NCBI GenBank assembly: GCA_025991245.1
Contig: BQMJ01000047.1
Span: forward strand, 62,001-126,000
From: Galdieria partita
Lineage: Eukaryota; Rhodophyta; Bangiophyceae; Galdieriales; Galdieriaceae
DNA length: 64,000 nucleotides
Reading direction: 5' to 3'
Made by a program: the position numbers and the translations under genes. Positions 45,736 to 56,611 of this stretch are shown one piece after another. How positions within the stretch are numbered: position 1 is the stretch's first letter; every line of letters starts with the position of its first letter. The notes under the pieces were generated by a model. It saw nothing but the letters and a program-made list of their open reading frames with translations, made no database searches and had not been told where the DNA came from.

Positions 45736-47097
45736 TTACAGCTCCCAACCGTCATCCAAGTCTTCATCTTCATCTTCAGGTTCCTCTAAAACACTTGCAT
45801 CCAACACATATCGTAACAAGCCTCCAATACCTCCGAATCCTCGTACAAACTGACTTCCTTCCTGGCTTCGATTCGACACAAAATCTAAAGATGCGCCATA
45901 TTTCTTGTAGTTGTCAGCCAACCAATCTACCAACGGCTGCTGATCAACTACATCCAACTCGACTCCAGTTGCACTATCCTTAAAGAAACGACTATCTTTC
46001 AGTTGTTCTGTTGTTAAAATTTGTACACTCTCCTCTCCCGTTTGTGGATTCTTGAACAGCAATCTTGTGTGTTCCAAATTCTCCCAAACAATAAGCTTCT
46101 CTACAGCACCCATTTCTAATGCTTTCAATGTATCCTTCACTCCATATACTACTTTGCCAGTGTCCTGAGAAATTTCATCGAAATAACTTTGAATCAACTT
46201 TTTCTCTTGCACAAACTTCACATTGCTCAGGGCTTCCCCCGCCAACTCGATGGCTTGATTAAAACCATTCTCACCACCATATGAAACATCAACAATCTTG
46301 ATGACCTTTTCATGTAGTCTCTGGTCAAATAAATCAGACTGATTCAGTTCATTTTTGAAATCCGCCGAACCTGCCAACACCAAACCAGTCACATTGACTC
46401 GTTGACCATCTGGAATAAACAACTGAGCTGCAATTTCGGCAGATCTTCTCAAAAAATTTCTTCTCTTTTCCAATCGAAGTCTGGCAAAACGTAGAGCAGA
46501 CTGACCACCTCGGCCATGTTTCTTTGGCAACTCTATAGTAAACTTGTGCAAGATTTCTCTCGTACTCCCACTGACGACCCCAAATAGTGCACCACTACCG
46601 TCTATGATGATGAAACCAAAACGCTCCTCCGACTCCATTAAACTTGAAAGAGCTTCTGTATGGAACTTATTATCACAGAGATATAACGAGGTATTGATAG
46701 GTTTAAAAGGTTCAAAACTAATATTCACTTTCTTTTCCTTGTTGTCTTCCGTCACGACTGTTCCACAATATACCACCAGACCGTTGGGTGGCACTTTGTT
46801 GTATAATTTAAGTCGTTGCTGAGTGGAAGTTATAGCTGACAAAACAGAAAGCCTATTCACTCGAGATTTGATATTAGAAGCTGTTCCATACTCTTCAGCA
46901 AGCATTCTCGTTATTCGAGAGAGCTGGTCTTTGGGAGGAATTATCAAAGATATCATGGAAGTACCATTACCTCTGGCTTCTTCCAAGCCTTTGATAAGCT
47001 TTTTCATTTTCCATATTGCAACTGCACGATCACTTTCAGTCAACTCACTACTTCCAGTTCCTCCAAAAGCTTTCTCTAACAGTGTGTCGTCGCTCAT
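45736..47097 (-). CDS. ETF1: eukaryotic release factor eRF1
   Basis: 453 residues from MSDD at 47097. It carries the decoding loop TASNIKS (about 72-78), the stop-codon-facing YLCDNKF, and the peptide-release motif [15 protein letters not shown]. The mid and C domains are complete, with an acidic end ([12 protein letters not shown]). It recognises all three stops and triggers peptidyl-tRNA hydrolysis with eRF3. The frame continues upstream to 47115, overlapping the neighbour's 5' end; MSDD was chosen because homologues begin close to it. Canonical motifs argue against reassigned stop codons here. Confidence 0.97.
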   Translation of the reverse strand: MSDDTLLEKAFGGTGSSELTESDRAVAIWKMKKLIKGLEEARGNGTSMISLIIPPKDQLSRITRMLAEEYGTASNIKSRVNRLSVLSAITSTQQRLKLYNKVPPNGLVVYCGTVVTEDNKEKKVNISFEPFKPINTSLYLCDNKFHTEALSSLMESEERFGFIIIDGSGALFGVVSGSTREILHKFTIELPKKHGRGGQSALRFARLRLEKRRNFLRRSAEIAAQLFIPDGQRVNVTGLVLAGSADFKNELNQSDLFDQRLHEKVIKIVDVSYGGENGFNQAIELAGEALSNVKFVQEKKLIQSYFDEISQDTGKVVYGVKDTLKALEMGAVEKLIVWENLEHTRLLFKNPQTGEESVQILTTEQLKDSRFFKDSATGVELDVVDQQPLVDWLADNYKKYGASLDFVSNRSQEGSQFVRGFGGIGGLLRYVLDASVLEEPEDEDEDLDDGWEL

Positions 47098-47106
47098 ACG
47101 GCCGCA

Positions 47107-48141
47107 ATGTCCCAAATCCCTACCGACAGCCGAGCCTCAGTCGATTGTGTGATGATGAAGGATCGGTATGCTGCTTTTGGTTTTTCAGTTCCCAAGTATG
47201 CCAAACATACGTGTTCATTCCATAACCTCTGTGATAAAAATACTATTCGAACATGGAACCGAAAAAGGTTCTTTTCTCTGTTAGTAGCGAACAAAAGAAC
47301 AAGTCTCGTAGCTCGAAGAGTTATGGATACCACCACGAGTTATGTGACACTAGAGAGAATAGCCGACCTCGTTATTTGTCCGAATTGTAAAAATAGTCTT
47401 GTTTCTGAAAACAATAGAAAGTTGACTTGTTTGTGTTGTCGTCGAATATTCTTCCAAGATCCTAGTCTAGGGTACTTGAACTTGTGTATAGATAATTCAA
47501 GTGGATATCGACCACTGCAGCAAGAATTGTTCAAGAATCCAGTGACATCTTTTCTTTATGAACGGGGTTGGAGAAACAATTTTCAAAGTATGGGATATAC
47601 TCTCAAGGAAGAAGTCAAGTTGGTTACCGACTACTTTCATCCTAAGAACCCCGACGTTTTGGTAGATTTATCTTGTGGTACAGGTTATGTGACAAGAAAA
47701 CTTGCCAAAACAAGAAAATATTCTCGTATCATTGGAATAGATTTGTCAGAAAATATGTTGAAGGAAGCCTACCGTCGCATGTTACTTGAAGACTGCGACC
47801 TTTTCACTTTGATCAGAGCCAATGTGAGTTGTCTTCCGGTGAAAGATAATGTGGTTGATGCATTGTACTGTGGAGCTGCTTTACATTGTTGGCCAAAGGT
47901 GCAAGATGGTTTAGCCGAAATGTATAGAATCTTAAAGCCTGATGCGCTAGTATTTGCAACTACATTTATATCCAACTACTCGCCAGCGTTTTCTCGTTGC
48001 AATGCTTATCGATTCTTCACAAAGAAAGAATTAGAATGGCTATTTAAAAGTCGAGGTTTTCGACAAGTAAACGTACAAATATTAAAAAGTCCGAGTATTA
48101 TGCAGTTTGTGCAATCTGCTATTATCCGTTGCTGTAAGTAG
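47107..48141 (+). CDS. plastid-type SAM-dependent methyltransferase with zinc-ribbon start
   Basis: Up to 344 residues; the ATG at 47107 or at 47152 (MMKDRY) could start it. The N-terminus is a Ser/Arg-rich leader. A Trm112-like zinc ribbon ([21 protein letters not shown]) comes next, then class I methyltransferase motifs: [17 protein letters not shown] (motif I), [28 protein letters not shown] and the [12 protein letters not shown] strand. This domain order is that of plant plastoglobule/plastid methyltransferases, whose substrates are mostly unknown (UbiE-related). It starts 9 bp from the eRF1 ATG on the other strand, so they share one tiny promoter. Confidence 0.85.
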   Translation: MSQIPTDSRASVDCVMMKDRYAAFGFSVPKYAKHTCSFHNLCDKNTIRTWNRKRFFSLLVANKRTSLVARRVMDTTTSYVTLERIADLVICPNCKNSLVSENNRKLTCLCCRRIFFQDPSLGYLNLCIDNSSGYRPLQQELFKNPVTSFLYERGWRNNFQSMGYTLKEEVKLVTDYFHPKNPDVLVDLSCGTGYVTRKLAKTRKYSRIIGIDLSENMLKEAYRRMLLEDCDLFTLIRANVSCLPVKDNVVDALYCGAALHCWPKVQDGLAEMYRILKPDALVFATTFISNYSPAFSRCNAYRFFTKKELEWLFKSRGFRQVNVQILKSPSIMQFVQSAIIRCCK

Positions 48142-48158
48142 TAAATAAACTTGCTCAA

Positions 48159-49460
48159 TTATTTTGGTTCATCATCCTGTTCTTCCAAAGTATTTCTACT
48201 ATCCACTTCAGCATCTTCTTTAGAATAGCTCTTTTCATCATTCTCGTCTTCTGAGGATTCTTCTGACAACATAAACACTTTATGATGACGACGCTCCAAT
48301 TCTAACACTGGAACAGACTCTGACCTTTGCTCCATGTCTTCTGAAAGTAAGGGTTTTCGATATGTTCCTATAGGAGTATCCGACTCCTTAAACTTGTCTA
48401 ACCGAGAAGGATTTTCTCGTTCCATTTGTGCCTTGGATGAGAGACTCAAATCCATCTCTTCTCGACTCGTATCGTCCGAGAACATTTCGTTGCTTTTTCT
48501 GTTACCGCTTATTCGACTTTTCACGTTGGCTATACTGAATGAAGGATCTTCTTGATCACTTTCCTCATCTTCGTTGGAAGAATAGTCATTATCTAAAAAT
48601 TCATTCGAAATACCCGAGTTCCTCCAATTTTCCATAAGAAGCTGCTCCTTTCGTCTTCTCTTGGCTTCCAATCGTGCTTGTGCTCGCGCTCTTTCGTGTT
48701 CTAACTGTGCCAATTTCTGCTCTTCCAACTCAGGGGCTCGATCCATTTCTGCCATTTTTACTTTTCTTTCTTTTGCAAATTTTTCATATGTACCCAACTT
48801 GCGTTGAATTCCTAGCGAAACGCTCGCAGGCTGTATTTTCAACTTGTGTGAAATACGACACTCTGCGGCTTGAGCAGTGGGTTGCCTACGAAACAAAAAC
48901 AATTGGCTCTCTCCACTAATGTCTTGTTGAATAACATCGAAACATTCGTTTCCAATAAATAAGGAAGAAGAGCCGTCTTCCCACCTTACCAGTCTCGTGT
49001 TGGACTCCCAGTTGTTTCCTATTTTCCGGTATCTTATCCTTAGCATACTATCTCTTCCACCATCCGATTCATCTTGTTGGCTCGTTTTCTCTTTCCATTC
49101 CTGAAAAGCATAGGGCTCCACCCCAACGGTTGAAGGAAGTTTCGCCAAATAAACGCGCTTATTCTCCTTGGTCAACTTTTTCCCGATAACTTCAACGTGC
49201 TTCGTTCGCTCTTCTTGGGACTCCGAACCTTCCACTGAACCTACCTGCTCTTCAGTGTTGAAGAGTTGAGAGTTTCCCACGGAATGGTCTGTTTCGTTCC
49301 AGTGCATAGGTGAAGTTTCGGAATCGTTCTCCACACTTTCACTCTCCAGTCCTGTGAAAACTTCATCGTCCATTTCAACGTTATTACGACCTTCCGTTCC
49401 GTCACTATGAGTGTCAAAAACGTTTTCGTTTTCTTCTTGATAAGAGACGGTACTTTCCAT
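48159..49460 (-). CDS. LEO1: PAF1 complex subunit LEO1
   Basis: 433 residues. The acidic, Ser-rich N-terminus precedes the conserved LEO1 core: YLAKLPSTVGVEPYAF, RDSMLRIRYRKIGNNWE, SNTRLVRWEDGSSSLFIGNE and ESQLFLFRRQPTAQAAEC. The tail is charged, with coiled-coil (EEQKLAQLEHERARAQARLE) and acidic stretches. LEO1 with PAF1, CTR9 and CDC73 travels with RNA polymerase II and promotes histone modification. No introns. Its stop lies 17 bp from the stop of the convergent methyltransferase gene. Confidence 0.92.
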   Translation of the reverse strand: MESTVSYQEENENVFDTHSDGTEGRNNVEMDDEVFTGLESESVENDSETSPMHWNETDHSVGNSQLFNTEEQVGSVEGSESQEERTKHVEVIGKKLTKENKRVYLAKLPSTVGVEPYAFQEWKEKTSQQDESDGGRDSMLRIRYRKIGNNWESNTRLVRWEDGSSSLFIGNECFDVIQQDISGESQLFLFRRQPTAQAAECRISHKLKIQPASVSLGIQRKLGTYEKFAKERKVKMAEMDRAPELEEQKLAQLEHERARAQARLEAKRRRKEQLLMENWRNSGISNEFLDNDYSSNEDEESDQEDPSFSIANVKSRISGNRKSNEMFSDDTSREEMDLSLSSKAQMERENPSRLDKFKESDTPIGTYRKPLLSEDMEQRSESVPVLELERRHHKVFMLSEESSEDENDEKSYSKEDAEVDSRNTLEEQDDEPK

Positions 49461-49621
49461 AATACGGTGGGGGAGAAAAGAATCGATAACCCTACGAATG
49501 CGTAGTTGGATGTCAAAACAAGTTGAAAAAGGATTGACTGCTCATCATAGAAGAAAAAGGTCATATGTAATGGAAACAACAACTCAGCTAATTTTTATTC
49601 CTTCAACATAATCAATCGATA

Positions 49622-50485
49622 TTACTCAAAGAACACATTAGCACAAAAGTTCTTCACTAGAACACTACCTTCTGCTGCAGTAGCTACACTTTCACCAATA
49701 TGGGCTTGAATAACACCGCCAGCTCCCCATTCCAAGTCAAATATTCGAACACCCAAGTCAAGATATCCAACACAGAACTGATTCTCATAGGTACATTCCA
49801 CATCTTGATACCATGTATCCCATGTCCATGATACCGCTGGACATATAACTAGGTCAAAATCGGATATGTAAAAGCAAGAAGAATAGCCACTAGTTGAAAT
49901 CCCTTCCAAATAATAATCATTATCGCCATTGGTGGCTAAACAAAATGAATAAGGACTATTACAAAAGCTAAAAAAATCAGAAACTATAGAGTTGACAAAG
50001 TTTTCAGCATCTTTGACAAAGTTGCTAGGTATATCAAAGTCATCAAGAACAAGTCGAACGCCTTTGTCAATAATAGAATAGATCATACCACTCTCGGAAT
50101 ACCATTCCGTAGATGGATAATTACATGAAGAATATCTGCGAGTACCTAAGCGAGATGGTGTCGAAGAACTGTTTATAAAGTTCCAAGTTTGTGAAAATGC
50201 TGTTTCTCCAGCTAAATGAGGTTCTCTCTTCTTTGGAGGACTTTTTTTATGGCTATCTAAAACAAGTCCCAGTTTTTCATCTAGTTTCTTTAGCTTATCT
50301 TCTTTCGATAGATCGCCTTTCTTTGGGTCACTATCCATAATAGGTATAGTTGGTTGTTTTTGCGGTACATCCTGTGAGAGTACAGGTTCTGGAGGGGTAG
50401 GAAGAGAGTCAACACATTGATAACAACATGCTATAAGAAGAACAGATAATGAGAAGATAAGAACCTTGTTATTCATCGATAGCAT
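49622..50485 (-). CDS. secreted Cys-rich protein of unknown family
   Basis: 287 residues. A signal peptide is clear (MLSMNNKVLIFSLSVLLIACC). A Pro/Lys/Asp-rich spacer of about 65 residues follows, then a Cys- and Tyr-rich domain with at least seven cysteines (YSSCNYPSTEWYSESG, FFSFCNSPYSFCLATNG, VECTYENQFCVGYLD) ending AEGSVLVKNFCANVFFE. Disulfides are likely, so it should be extracellular or periplasmic-side. No domain recognised. A TATATAAAG-like box lies about 40 bp upstream of the start, at 50522-50530. Confidence 0.75.
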   Translation of the reverse strand: MLSMNNKVLIFSLSVLLIACCYQCVDSLPTPPEPVLSQDVPQKQPTIPIMDSDPKKGDLSKEDKLKKLDEKLGLVLDSHKKSPPKKREPHLAGETAFSQTWNFINSSSTPSRLGTRRYSSCNYPSTEWYSESGMIYSIIDKGVRLVLDDFDIPSNFVKDAENFVNSIVSDFFSFCNSPYSFCLATNGDNDYYLEGISTSGYSSCFYISDFDLVICPAVSWTWDTWYQDVECTYENQFCVGYLDLGVRIFDLEWGAGGVIQAHIGESVATAAEGSVLVKNFCANVFFE

Positions 50486-51001
50486 TTCAAAGTTTGTAAC
50501 AGTGGATTACAGACTTCCTCAGTATATAAAGGAATCAAGGGGTGCGCAGCCCTTTCGAATGACCAGTGAGAACACTTTTGTCCGATGGAACTCAGCAGCT
50601 GTTTTGTCCTATGTCAGCATTCCCAATGTTGTCCACTAGACTCTTCAAAACCTTCAACAGCTACTGGGACCATTCTCTTTCTTCAACATTGGAAGATTTC
50701 GTTTGAAAATGCTTTGAACAAGTGACGAATAGTCCTAATTTTAAGGAGTCAAAAAGACATTCATACTCTCTCTCTCTTTCTGCTTCTCTCGAGAAACTTT
50801 CTTCCATATGGTTAACCTTCAGTCGTAGGTTTTCCCCTTTTATATGACTCCAAAATGAAATTAAAAGTAGATAGGCTGCCTGTCAAGGTTCAAATAAACA
50901 TATTTGTATAAAGAAAGCCCTCTAAACAAAAAGAAGACATTGGTCCATTGCGATGTTCAACCTATCTGTCACTCCTATGTCTATAAATAGGAAGAGAAAC
51001 T
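50486..51001. other. intergenic with a 47-codon frame
   Basis: Upstream of the secreted protein. An ATG at 50586 starts a Cys/Ser-rich 47-codon frame of doubtful reality. A CTCTCTCTCTTTC tract lies near 50768. Nothing else is seen. Confidence 0.3.
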
Positions 51002-51604
51002 ATGTTTCGTCTTTTGAGAGGATGTGGCCGTTTGTCTTCTTTTCGTACTGGAATGGTAACATTTTGGCCACAGCCTTTGTAAAAACACTATAGAGCTTCT
51101 ACATAGCAAACAGTAGCTGTGGTTCCTATCTACGAGGGTTATTGGAAAAAAATTCAATGCGTTTTGTGCTATATACTAATTTGCTATTACTTATCAAATG
51201 ACCAAGTCAATCGAGCTCCCAAGCATACTTTAGTTTCCATACTTTTTCAACATTGCCATTTTAGAAACGAGATAAATGCACAACGAGAATATTTGACTGG
51301 GTTGTGTAATTGAAGACATTCGACCTTGGGGGAAAGATAACAAGTTGAATTTCTTTGGAGAATACATGTGCTCAAATAGAAATATCTTGTTGCGTGGAAA
51401 TAGTGGCGTAAGTACCAGCTCGGGTGATAATCAACGCAGGTCAGTGTTCTAATGGTGGAACAATCTCTGTTTTGATCTGAGCTATATTTTAGCTTTCGAC
51501 CTGTCTTGATCTACGCTATTACGTTTTGTTTTATCAATGGACAAGGCAGAATGGCTACACCAAAGAGGACAATTCTGATTGGAATAAATAAAAGTTCTTG
51601 TTGA
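51002..51604 (+). CDS. possible spliced gene with mitochondrial-like start, unresolved
   Basis: Exon 1, 51002-51055, reads MFRLLRGCGRLSSFRTGM, a good mitochondrial presequence, and joins in phase over a 51-nt intron to 51107 (QTVAVVPIYEGYWKK). That frame stops at 51313. From about 51310 another frame is coding-like (IRPWGKDNKLNFFGEYMC) and joins over a 53-nt intron to SFRPVLIYAITFCFING, ending at 51604. The two halves do not share a frame by any intron I could find, so either a splice site is missed or the gene is damaged. Confidence 0.35.
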
Positions 51605-51771
51605 TTCCGACCATTATTTCTTCTCGTTGCAAATGCTATTGGAGTCGCATTTCATGTTGCCAATTTCCAAACTCTGTTGCTATAAGTACTTTTCAAGTAA
51701 AGAATAAAATATCTTCATGTAGACAAAGAGATAAAAGAACACACTCTTCTTATTTGCAATACGAGTAATAG

Positions 51772-52435
51772 TCAAGCATCTGATCGTGGAACTGGTTTGT
51801 CGAATCCACAAGCAGACTTTAAGAATGCATCTATACTAGGCAGAGTTTTCATCTGATGATAAGTCTCTTTTAGCTTGGGATACGAATCAAGTATTGTGTT
51901 GTAGTTACAAATGCTAAGCATCACTTCAACTGGATGAAAATTTATCCCAACTCAGCTCATAAAAGAATGTCCAACATCTCAAACATGCAATAATCTGCAA
52001 GAGTAGCCTGCTTCCAAACCATAAACTTTCTTCCCCTGTGAGTCACAAAACTTTCCAGCTTTCCTTTGGCTTCAAATGTATCCATTTTCTGTTTCCGTTG
52101 AGAGTCATACATGTGCTCCACGTATACACTATGAATATCGATAGCCATATCAAACAGTATATCGTTCAAAGCTTTCTATTCAACTGTACTGCCCTACTTG
52201 TCATGTTTTCTAGCCAGGTATCTAGTCATGGTTCCATATTACGCCAAATATAGGATGCCGTCTTGAAAAGTAGGCAACTGACCAAAATAAAGTTTCATTG
52301 TACCAATATCATTGTTGGCTTTGTAACTTTCCCAAGAGTTGTTACTTTGCTTTCATATGGTAATTCAAGATCTTCAAGGAATGGACCAACATGCTCTGCT
52401 ATCCCACGAAAAGGAAAGTAAGTATGTTTATACAT
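51772..52435 (-). pseudogene. decayed glutathione S-transferase
   Basis: Minus strand from the ATG at 52435. The thioredoxin-fold half is recognisable (TYFPFRGIAEHVGPFLEDLE, then KLYFGQLPTFQDGILYL and TRYLARKHD) but breaks between frames. The helical half follows (SVYVEHMYDSQRKQKMDTF, QATLADYCMFEMLDILL) and ends with a clear GST C-terminus (YPKLKETYHQMKTLPSIDAF..CGFDKPVPRSDA) at 51772. Stops near 52253-52255 and 51957 and at least three frame changes separate the pieces, and no introns explain all of them. GSTs conjugate glutathione; this copy cannot make the enzyme. Confidence 0.75.
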
Positions 52436-52497
52436 TTCGAGAACAAAAAGAGAACGACAAATCGATGGATCTGATTCATTGAATGTAAAATTCTCTC

Positions 52498-52862
52498 ATG
52501 GAAGTCAACGGAATCCAGAGAATCATTTTATATCCTTTGTTGGTCATTCATCGTGAGGTGAGAGAGAGACTGTTTGCCCAAATGCGACAACGAAATCGGG
52601 AACAATTGACGATTTTCGGCAACGAAACAAACGTCCAAACAACTCGTCGAATTGTCTCATCTACTACGAGTCTGGTAAACACAGTATTTCAGTTCATGCC
52701 TTTATTTGTACAAGGTATCTTCAGCTCCTCGATATCATATCCTGTAAGTGGGTGTCGTGGGTAGCTTGAAACGCAACACTTGAGAGTCTTGAACGGATAT
52801 TTTCACACTTTCTTCGTCATTTGAAGTATTGTTTGAATATACTTGGCACAAGTGACGAATAA
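52498..52862 (+). CDS. small hypothetical protein, two exons, 107 residues
   Basis: Exon 1 is 52498-52743 (82 codons) and exon 2 is 52785-52862, joined in phase 0 over a 41-nt GTAAGT intron. Basic and helical at the N-terminus (HREVREREL-like stretch LLVIHREVRERLFAQMRQRN), moderately hydrophobic in the middle (SLVNTVFQFMPLFVQGIF), ending ILGTSDE. No family is recognised. It lies 62 bp from the start of the decayed GST on the other strand. Confidence 0.5.
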
Positions 52863-53241
52863 TATTATTATTTTGAGCAACTCAAAGCTTCTCAGATCGT
52901 ACAATCTTTGCAAGAAACCAATTTCAATCACGTTAGTTGATTGCATAAAGGAAGAGAGCAATCAATTCCATTTTTCTCGGTATCTTCATGAACCAACTAT
53001 TCTTCAATATCTTTAAACTTCGACTGGTATGTATAAGCACGCAAACACAAACCCATGTGTGTTCACAAGTTTGACGCCTTTCTCTATCGCACAATGAAGT
53101 AAAAAAAAAGATTTATCAAAGGAGGCAAAGATGAGCTGTTGGACAGGAAGCTCAATAGAGTTTCTCGAATCAGTCACTCAGTTTCAGTCTACTGCCAAAA
53201 GCTCAACTCTCATTGATTGATTATTGGAGGAGCAAAGCGCC

Positions 53242-53589
53242 ATGCTATTCTTCTCATTTTTCAAAACCTTTATTGGCAAAACAGTTACAGTAGAACTCAA
53301 AAATGACGTAGTTATTCGAGGCAAGGTGCACTCTGTCGATCAGTACCTCAATATAAAACTTGAAGACATTGAAATACTCAATGTCGAAACTTGTCCGCAG
53401 CTGGTTGGTTTCGTTTTTTTTTGTTTTGAGAGCCCTCTTGAAAGTTCTTTGTAGATGACTTTGAAGAATTCCTTTATTAGGGGTAGCGTTATTAGGTACA
53501 TCCAAGTGTATGCTATTGACGTGGATTGCGAAATGTTACAGGAAGCTACCAGACGAGAATATAAAGAATTGAAAAAAATAGCCAAATAA
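53242..53589 (+). CDS. LSM2: U6 snRNP/mRNA-decay Sm-like protein LSM2
   Basis: Exons 53242-53403 and 53455-53589 (intron 51 nt) give 98 residues. Sm1 motif: MLFFSFFKTFIGKTVTVELK, DVVIRGKVHSVDQYLNIKLE; Sm2: KNSFIRGSVIRYIQV. This is almost the textbook LSM2 sequence. LSM2 is part of the LSM2-8 ring that binds the U6 3' end and of LSM1-7 in decapping. The C-terminus is a basic helix (TRREYKELKKIAK). The ATG at 53242 is the family start; the frame is open slightly upstream. Confidence 0.95.
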
Positions 53590-53702
53590 TGCAAACTTTA
53601 AAGTTTTTTTGGAAAACTGTTCTTTCAAAGAAACTTTCCTACGACTTGAAAACTTGCGACGAAACTTTTGTAGTCAGTTCAGTCACCATCTGTTTGACAA
53701 GT

Positions 53703-54472
53703 TCAGGTAACTGGGACGTGTTCTAAGTATCCATTTTTCTTTGACACTTGTTTGAGTAGATACGTCGAGTGGCTTACCTCTTCGAGAAAAGTATTGTTCC
53801 TTGGACGATTCACTACATAAAGTGTGAAGGAATATTCAATAGTTCAACTTACTGTTCTTGCATCGTCTGTTTGTGAAATTTTCTAAAACATTGTTGAATA
53901 TCATCAACCAAACGGTTCAACTTGTCCACCTATGAAAATAACACATCTCTTTTCATCTGCTTTATTGTCACAATACTCAATTACCGACAGCGACAAACTG
54001 GCCTTTACTATAATATAAACGGGGCTTGTATTATCGAACACTACTTGAATGGCTTCCTTTTCGTGTTCCTTCCAATCATACTACAAAAAAGACGTTACAA
54101 CTTCTCAAGCACTTGTATATATCACTAACCAGTCTACCACTAAAACTCGTAGTAAACGTATTTTGAAAATGAACAGGAGCTTGAAACACCAATCTATGCA
54201 GTTCTAAAGTATTTAAAATAATTTGCAAATTCAGTTTTTATCAACAACAGCTACGAAAACGTACACCGACTAACCTCCACCGTTGACTTCTCTCGAAAAC
54301 TGTCGAAAGACGTGCACCAAGTCAAACAAGTTATCACTTTCTTCTACTTTGGGTGCACTATGAAGGCACTCTCCCTGTGAAGAAAACAACTTGACCATAA
54401 CAAAGACCTAGACATGAATACTTGTGTATCCCAAGGTTTGCTATGGGTCCTTACCGAGTCTGATTCATTCAT
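53703..54472 (-). CDS. hypothetical multi-exon protein (short exons)
   Basis: No long frame, but minus-strand pieces join in consistent phases. The first exon, 54472-54455 (MNESDS), is followed by VFVMVKLFSSQGECLHSAPK, NLFDLVHVFRQFSREVNGGE, LHRLVFQAPVHFQNTFTTSF, then YDWKEHEKEAIQVVFDNTSP, VDKLNRLVDDIQQCFRKFHK and a final short exon. Introns are about 40-75 nt with GTAAGN/GTTAGT donors. The likely stop is at 53703; the last junction is uncertain. The product is about 165 residues, alpha/beta then a helical tail. No family recognised. Confidence 0.55.
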
Positions 54473-54589
54473 GACAAAACAAATATTCACAAATGATATC
54501 CATTCATTTACAAAAGTGAAATCGGATCTAAAAACAAATGTTCATACAAGGAAGAAATAAGGTTCGCTCTCTTCTGTTGATACAAAGAC

Positions 54590-55728
54590 TCAATTTCGGT
54601 ACAGTTCAGTTGCTGAGAGAGCCAAATCTCCACGCCAATATCTTTCTATGACATCTCTGACATCCGGAACATCTTGACGAACAATATACTCCAAAACAGA
54701 AGTTAATTCGAAAAGATATCGATCATCCTCGTTTCCTTTCCATGAAGGAATCGCAATCCCGTTCAAAGGCTGATATTTAAAACACTGTGGCTCATTATCC
54801 ACAATAATAGTACGTTTCAAATCACGATTCAATCGAGACAAATCTTTGATACTATAACCGTATTCACGTTTGGTACAGTCTCGATAAAGAACATGCGAAA
54901 TATATCCTCCTCTATCAATCTGTCGAACAATGGGATCCACATATTCAGGAACTGATGAAGTAAACAAGACAATCTCATATAAACTGCTCATTTGTTCCAA
55001 AAAAGTTTCAACTCCTGCATTCCAACGTTGATAATATATAAAAGACAGTTGTGATTTCTCATACCTGGGCGCACTAGTGTCTTCCAACCTTCTGAAGCTT
55101 TCCACTGTGAATAAATCAACGTCTCATCCAAGTCAAGTACCAGTGTTCGGCGAGGTAAGCCATCTGAAGTGAATTGTGTAGGTTCCGGTAGAAACTTTCT
55201 TCTCAGAGACGAGATCACTTTGTAACTATCCAAGGAACGTTCAGAAATAGCGTCTCAAACGAACATCCCAGTCAACTTACTTCACTTGAACAGAAACCTT
55301 ATCGAGTAAACCCTCAATGTCCTCGAATATCTTCTCAGAATCAAAACGATAATAACAAGTTGTACATAAACCAACGATAGAAGTTGTCAGCATGAGATAC
55401 TCTCTCCAAGTAAACGGTCGACGACGTTCTTGTTTAGCAGTGAGTACCACAAAAGGCAACGAATATATAAAGAACAAAAACGAACCATTCCTTTGCTCTT
55501 GCTGATTAGACTTTCCAAAAGAACTTCCTTGCAAGTTTGAAAAAATAGGTTGTTTATTCGACGTTGCCAAGCCACTATTGGACCTTTTCCGATTTTAGAT
55601 TCAGTTTCACAACAAAAAGCTCCTTCATACCTAGAGTTTTCATGTAAGAGTCTAAACCACTGATTTGATGATATCTCGTGTCGTATTATGAAACGAGAAC
55701 TTTGACGCAATGCTGACGAAACAATCAT
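54590..55728 (-). CDS. TIMM50: mitochondrial import translocase subunit TIM50
   Basis: Start at 55728; five exons with introns of about 47-58 nt. Basic presequence MIVSSALRQSSRFIIRHEIS, then a hydrophobic stretch (YLMLTTSIVGLCTTCYY) that anchors TIM50 in the inner membrane. The FCP1-like phosphatase fold follows: RRTLVLDLDETLIYSQWKA (DxDET nucleophile motif), SSLYEIVLFTSSVPEYVDPI, KRTIIVDNEPQCFKYQ, LNGIAIPSWKGNEDDRYLFE. TIM50 receives presequences from TOM and opens TIM23. Family and domain order are clear. It is convergent with no gene; the H4 gene starts 320 bp to the right. Confidence 0.9.
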
Positions 55729-55929
55729 CTACTAAGCCTACAATGGTTTTCGCACTCCCCAACGAAGAGGATGATGTAACGTTTTTCAATGCAGAAAACG
55801 ATGGCATGAATATCAAAGTCTTCAAGACTTCACATTTTGTTTGAAAAGCATAAACAATCATCACAGATGAACAAGATAGTCACTATCATCACACTGAAAG
55901 GATCCCAATCCACTCATCTTCACCCATCC

Positions 55930-55980
55930 TATGCAACCCGCCAGAATAGCCCGCCTTGTAAAGACAAGTATTTTATATAA
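55930..55980 (+). promoter_or_regulatory. H4 promoter: ACCCGCC/GCCCGCC pair and TATA box
   Basis: ACCCGCC at 55936-55942 and GCCCGCC at 55949-55955 precede a TATATAA at about 55974-55980, some 70 bp before the H4 start. The GCCCGCC heptamer is also found upstream of RAD21 and of H2A. E2F-type function is inference. Confidence 0.45.
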
Positions 55981-56042
55981 TTCACACAAGAGTTTGGAAG
56001 AAATGATCAATTATAGGTGTTGAATTCGGTTGAGTGCTCTAG

Positions 56043-56360
<318 letters not shown>

Positions 56361-56381
56361 GAGGTAGTGAGTTGCTGAATG

Positions 56382-56500
56382 GGTGTTTTTCAACACCGCT
56401 TGTTGCAGAAACTTGTCAGTTGAAGTTTTTCAGAAACCCTTTTCTTTATTGTTCCTTGTTACTTGACGGATGTTTGCAAATAAAGCAAAATTGTTTTCCC
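56382..56500 (+). terminator. H4 3' stem-loop, shared 12-mer and AATAAA-like block
   Basis: GGTGTTTTTCAACACC at 56382-56397 folds as a 6-bp stem with a UUUC loop, 22 nt after the stop, the geometry of metazoan replication-dependent histone mRNAs. AGAAACTTGTCA (56407-56418) begins 9 nt after it, with the same sequence and spacing as in H2A. AAATAAAGCAA follows at 56478-56488, then TTGTTTTCCC. Confidence 0.85.
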
Positions 56501-56611
56501 ACATAAAACTAGTGCAAGAGCCAAACACAAGATTGAACTGTGACAGTTTTACTTTTATACTTGCGACAACAATACTGGGTACAATTTACTAGGAAGGCTC
56601 TTATTACTCAC

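Noticed and set aside
45736-47097. eRF1 as evidence for stop-codon reassignment
   Set aside because: The TASNIKS and YxCxxxF motifs are canonical and other genes in the window end at all three stops.
50760-50800. CTCTCT tract as a microsatellite or promoter element
   Set aside because: Short and imperfect; no support for function.
50700-52870. Repeated string ACAAGTGACGAATA at about 50718 and 52848
   Set aside because: Only about 14 nt matching, in unrelated contexts and no longer repeat around them; probably chance.
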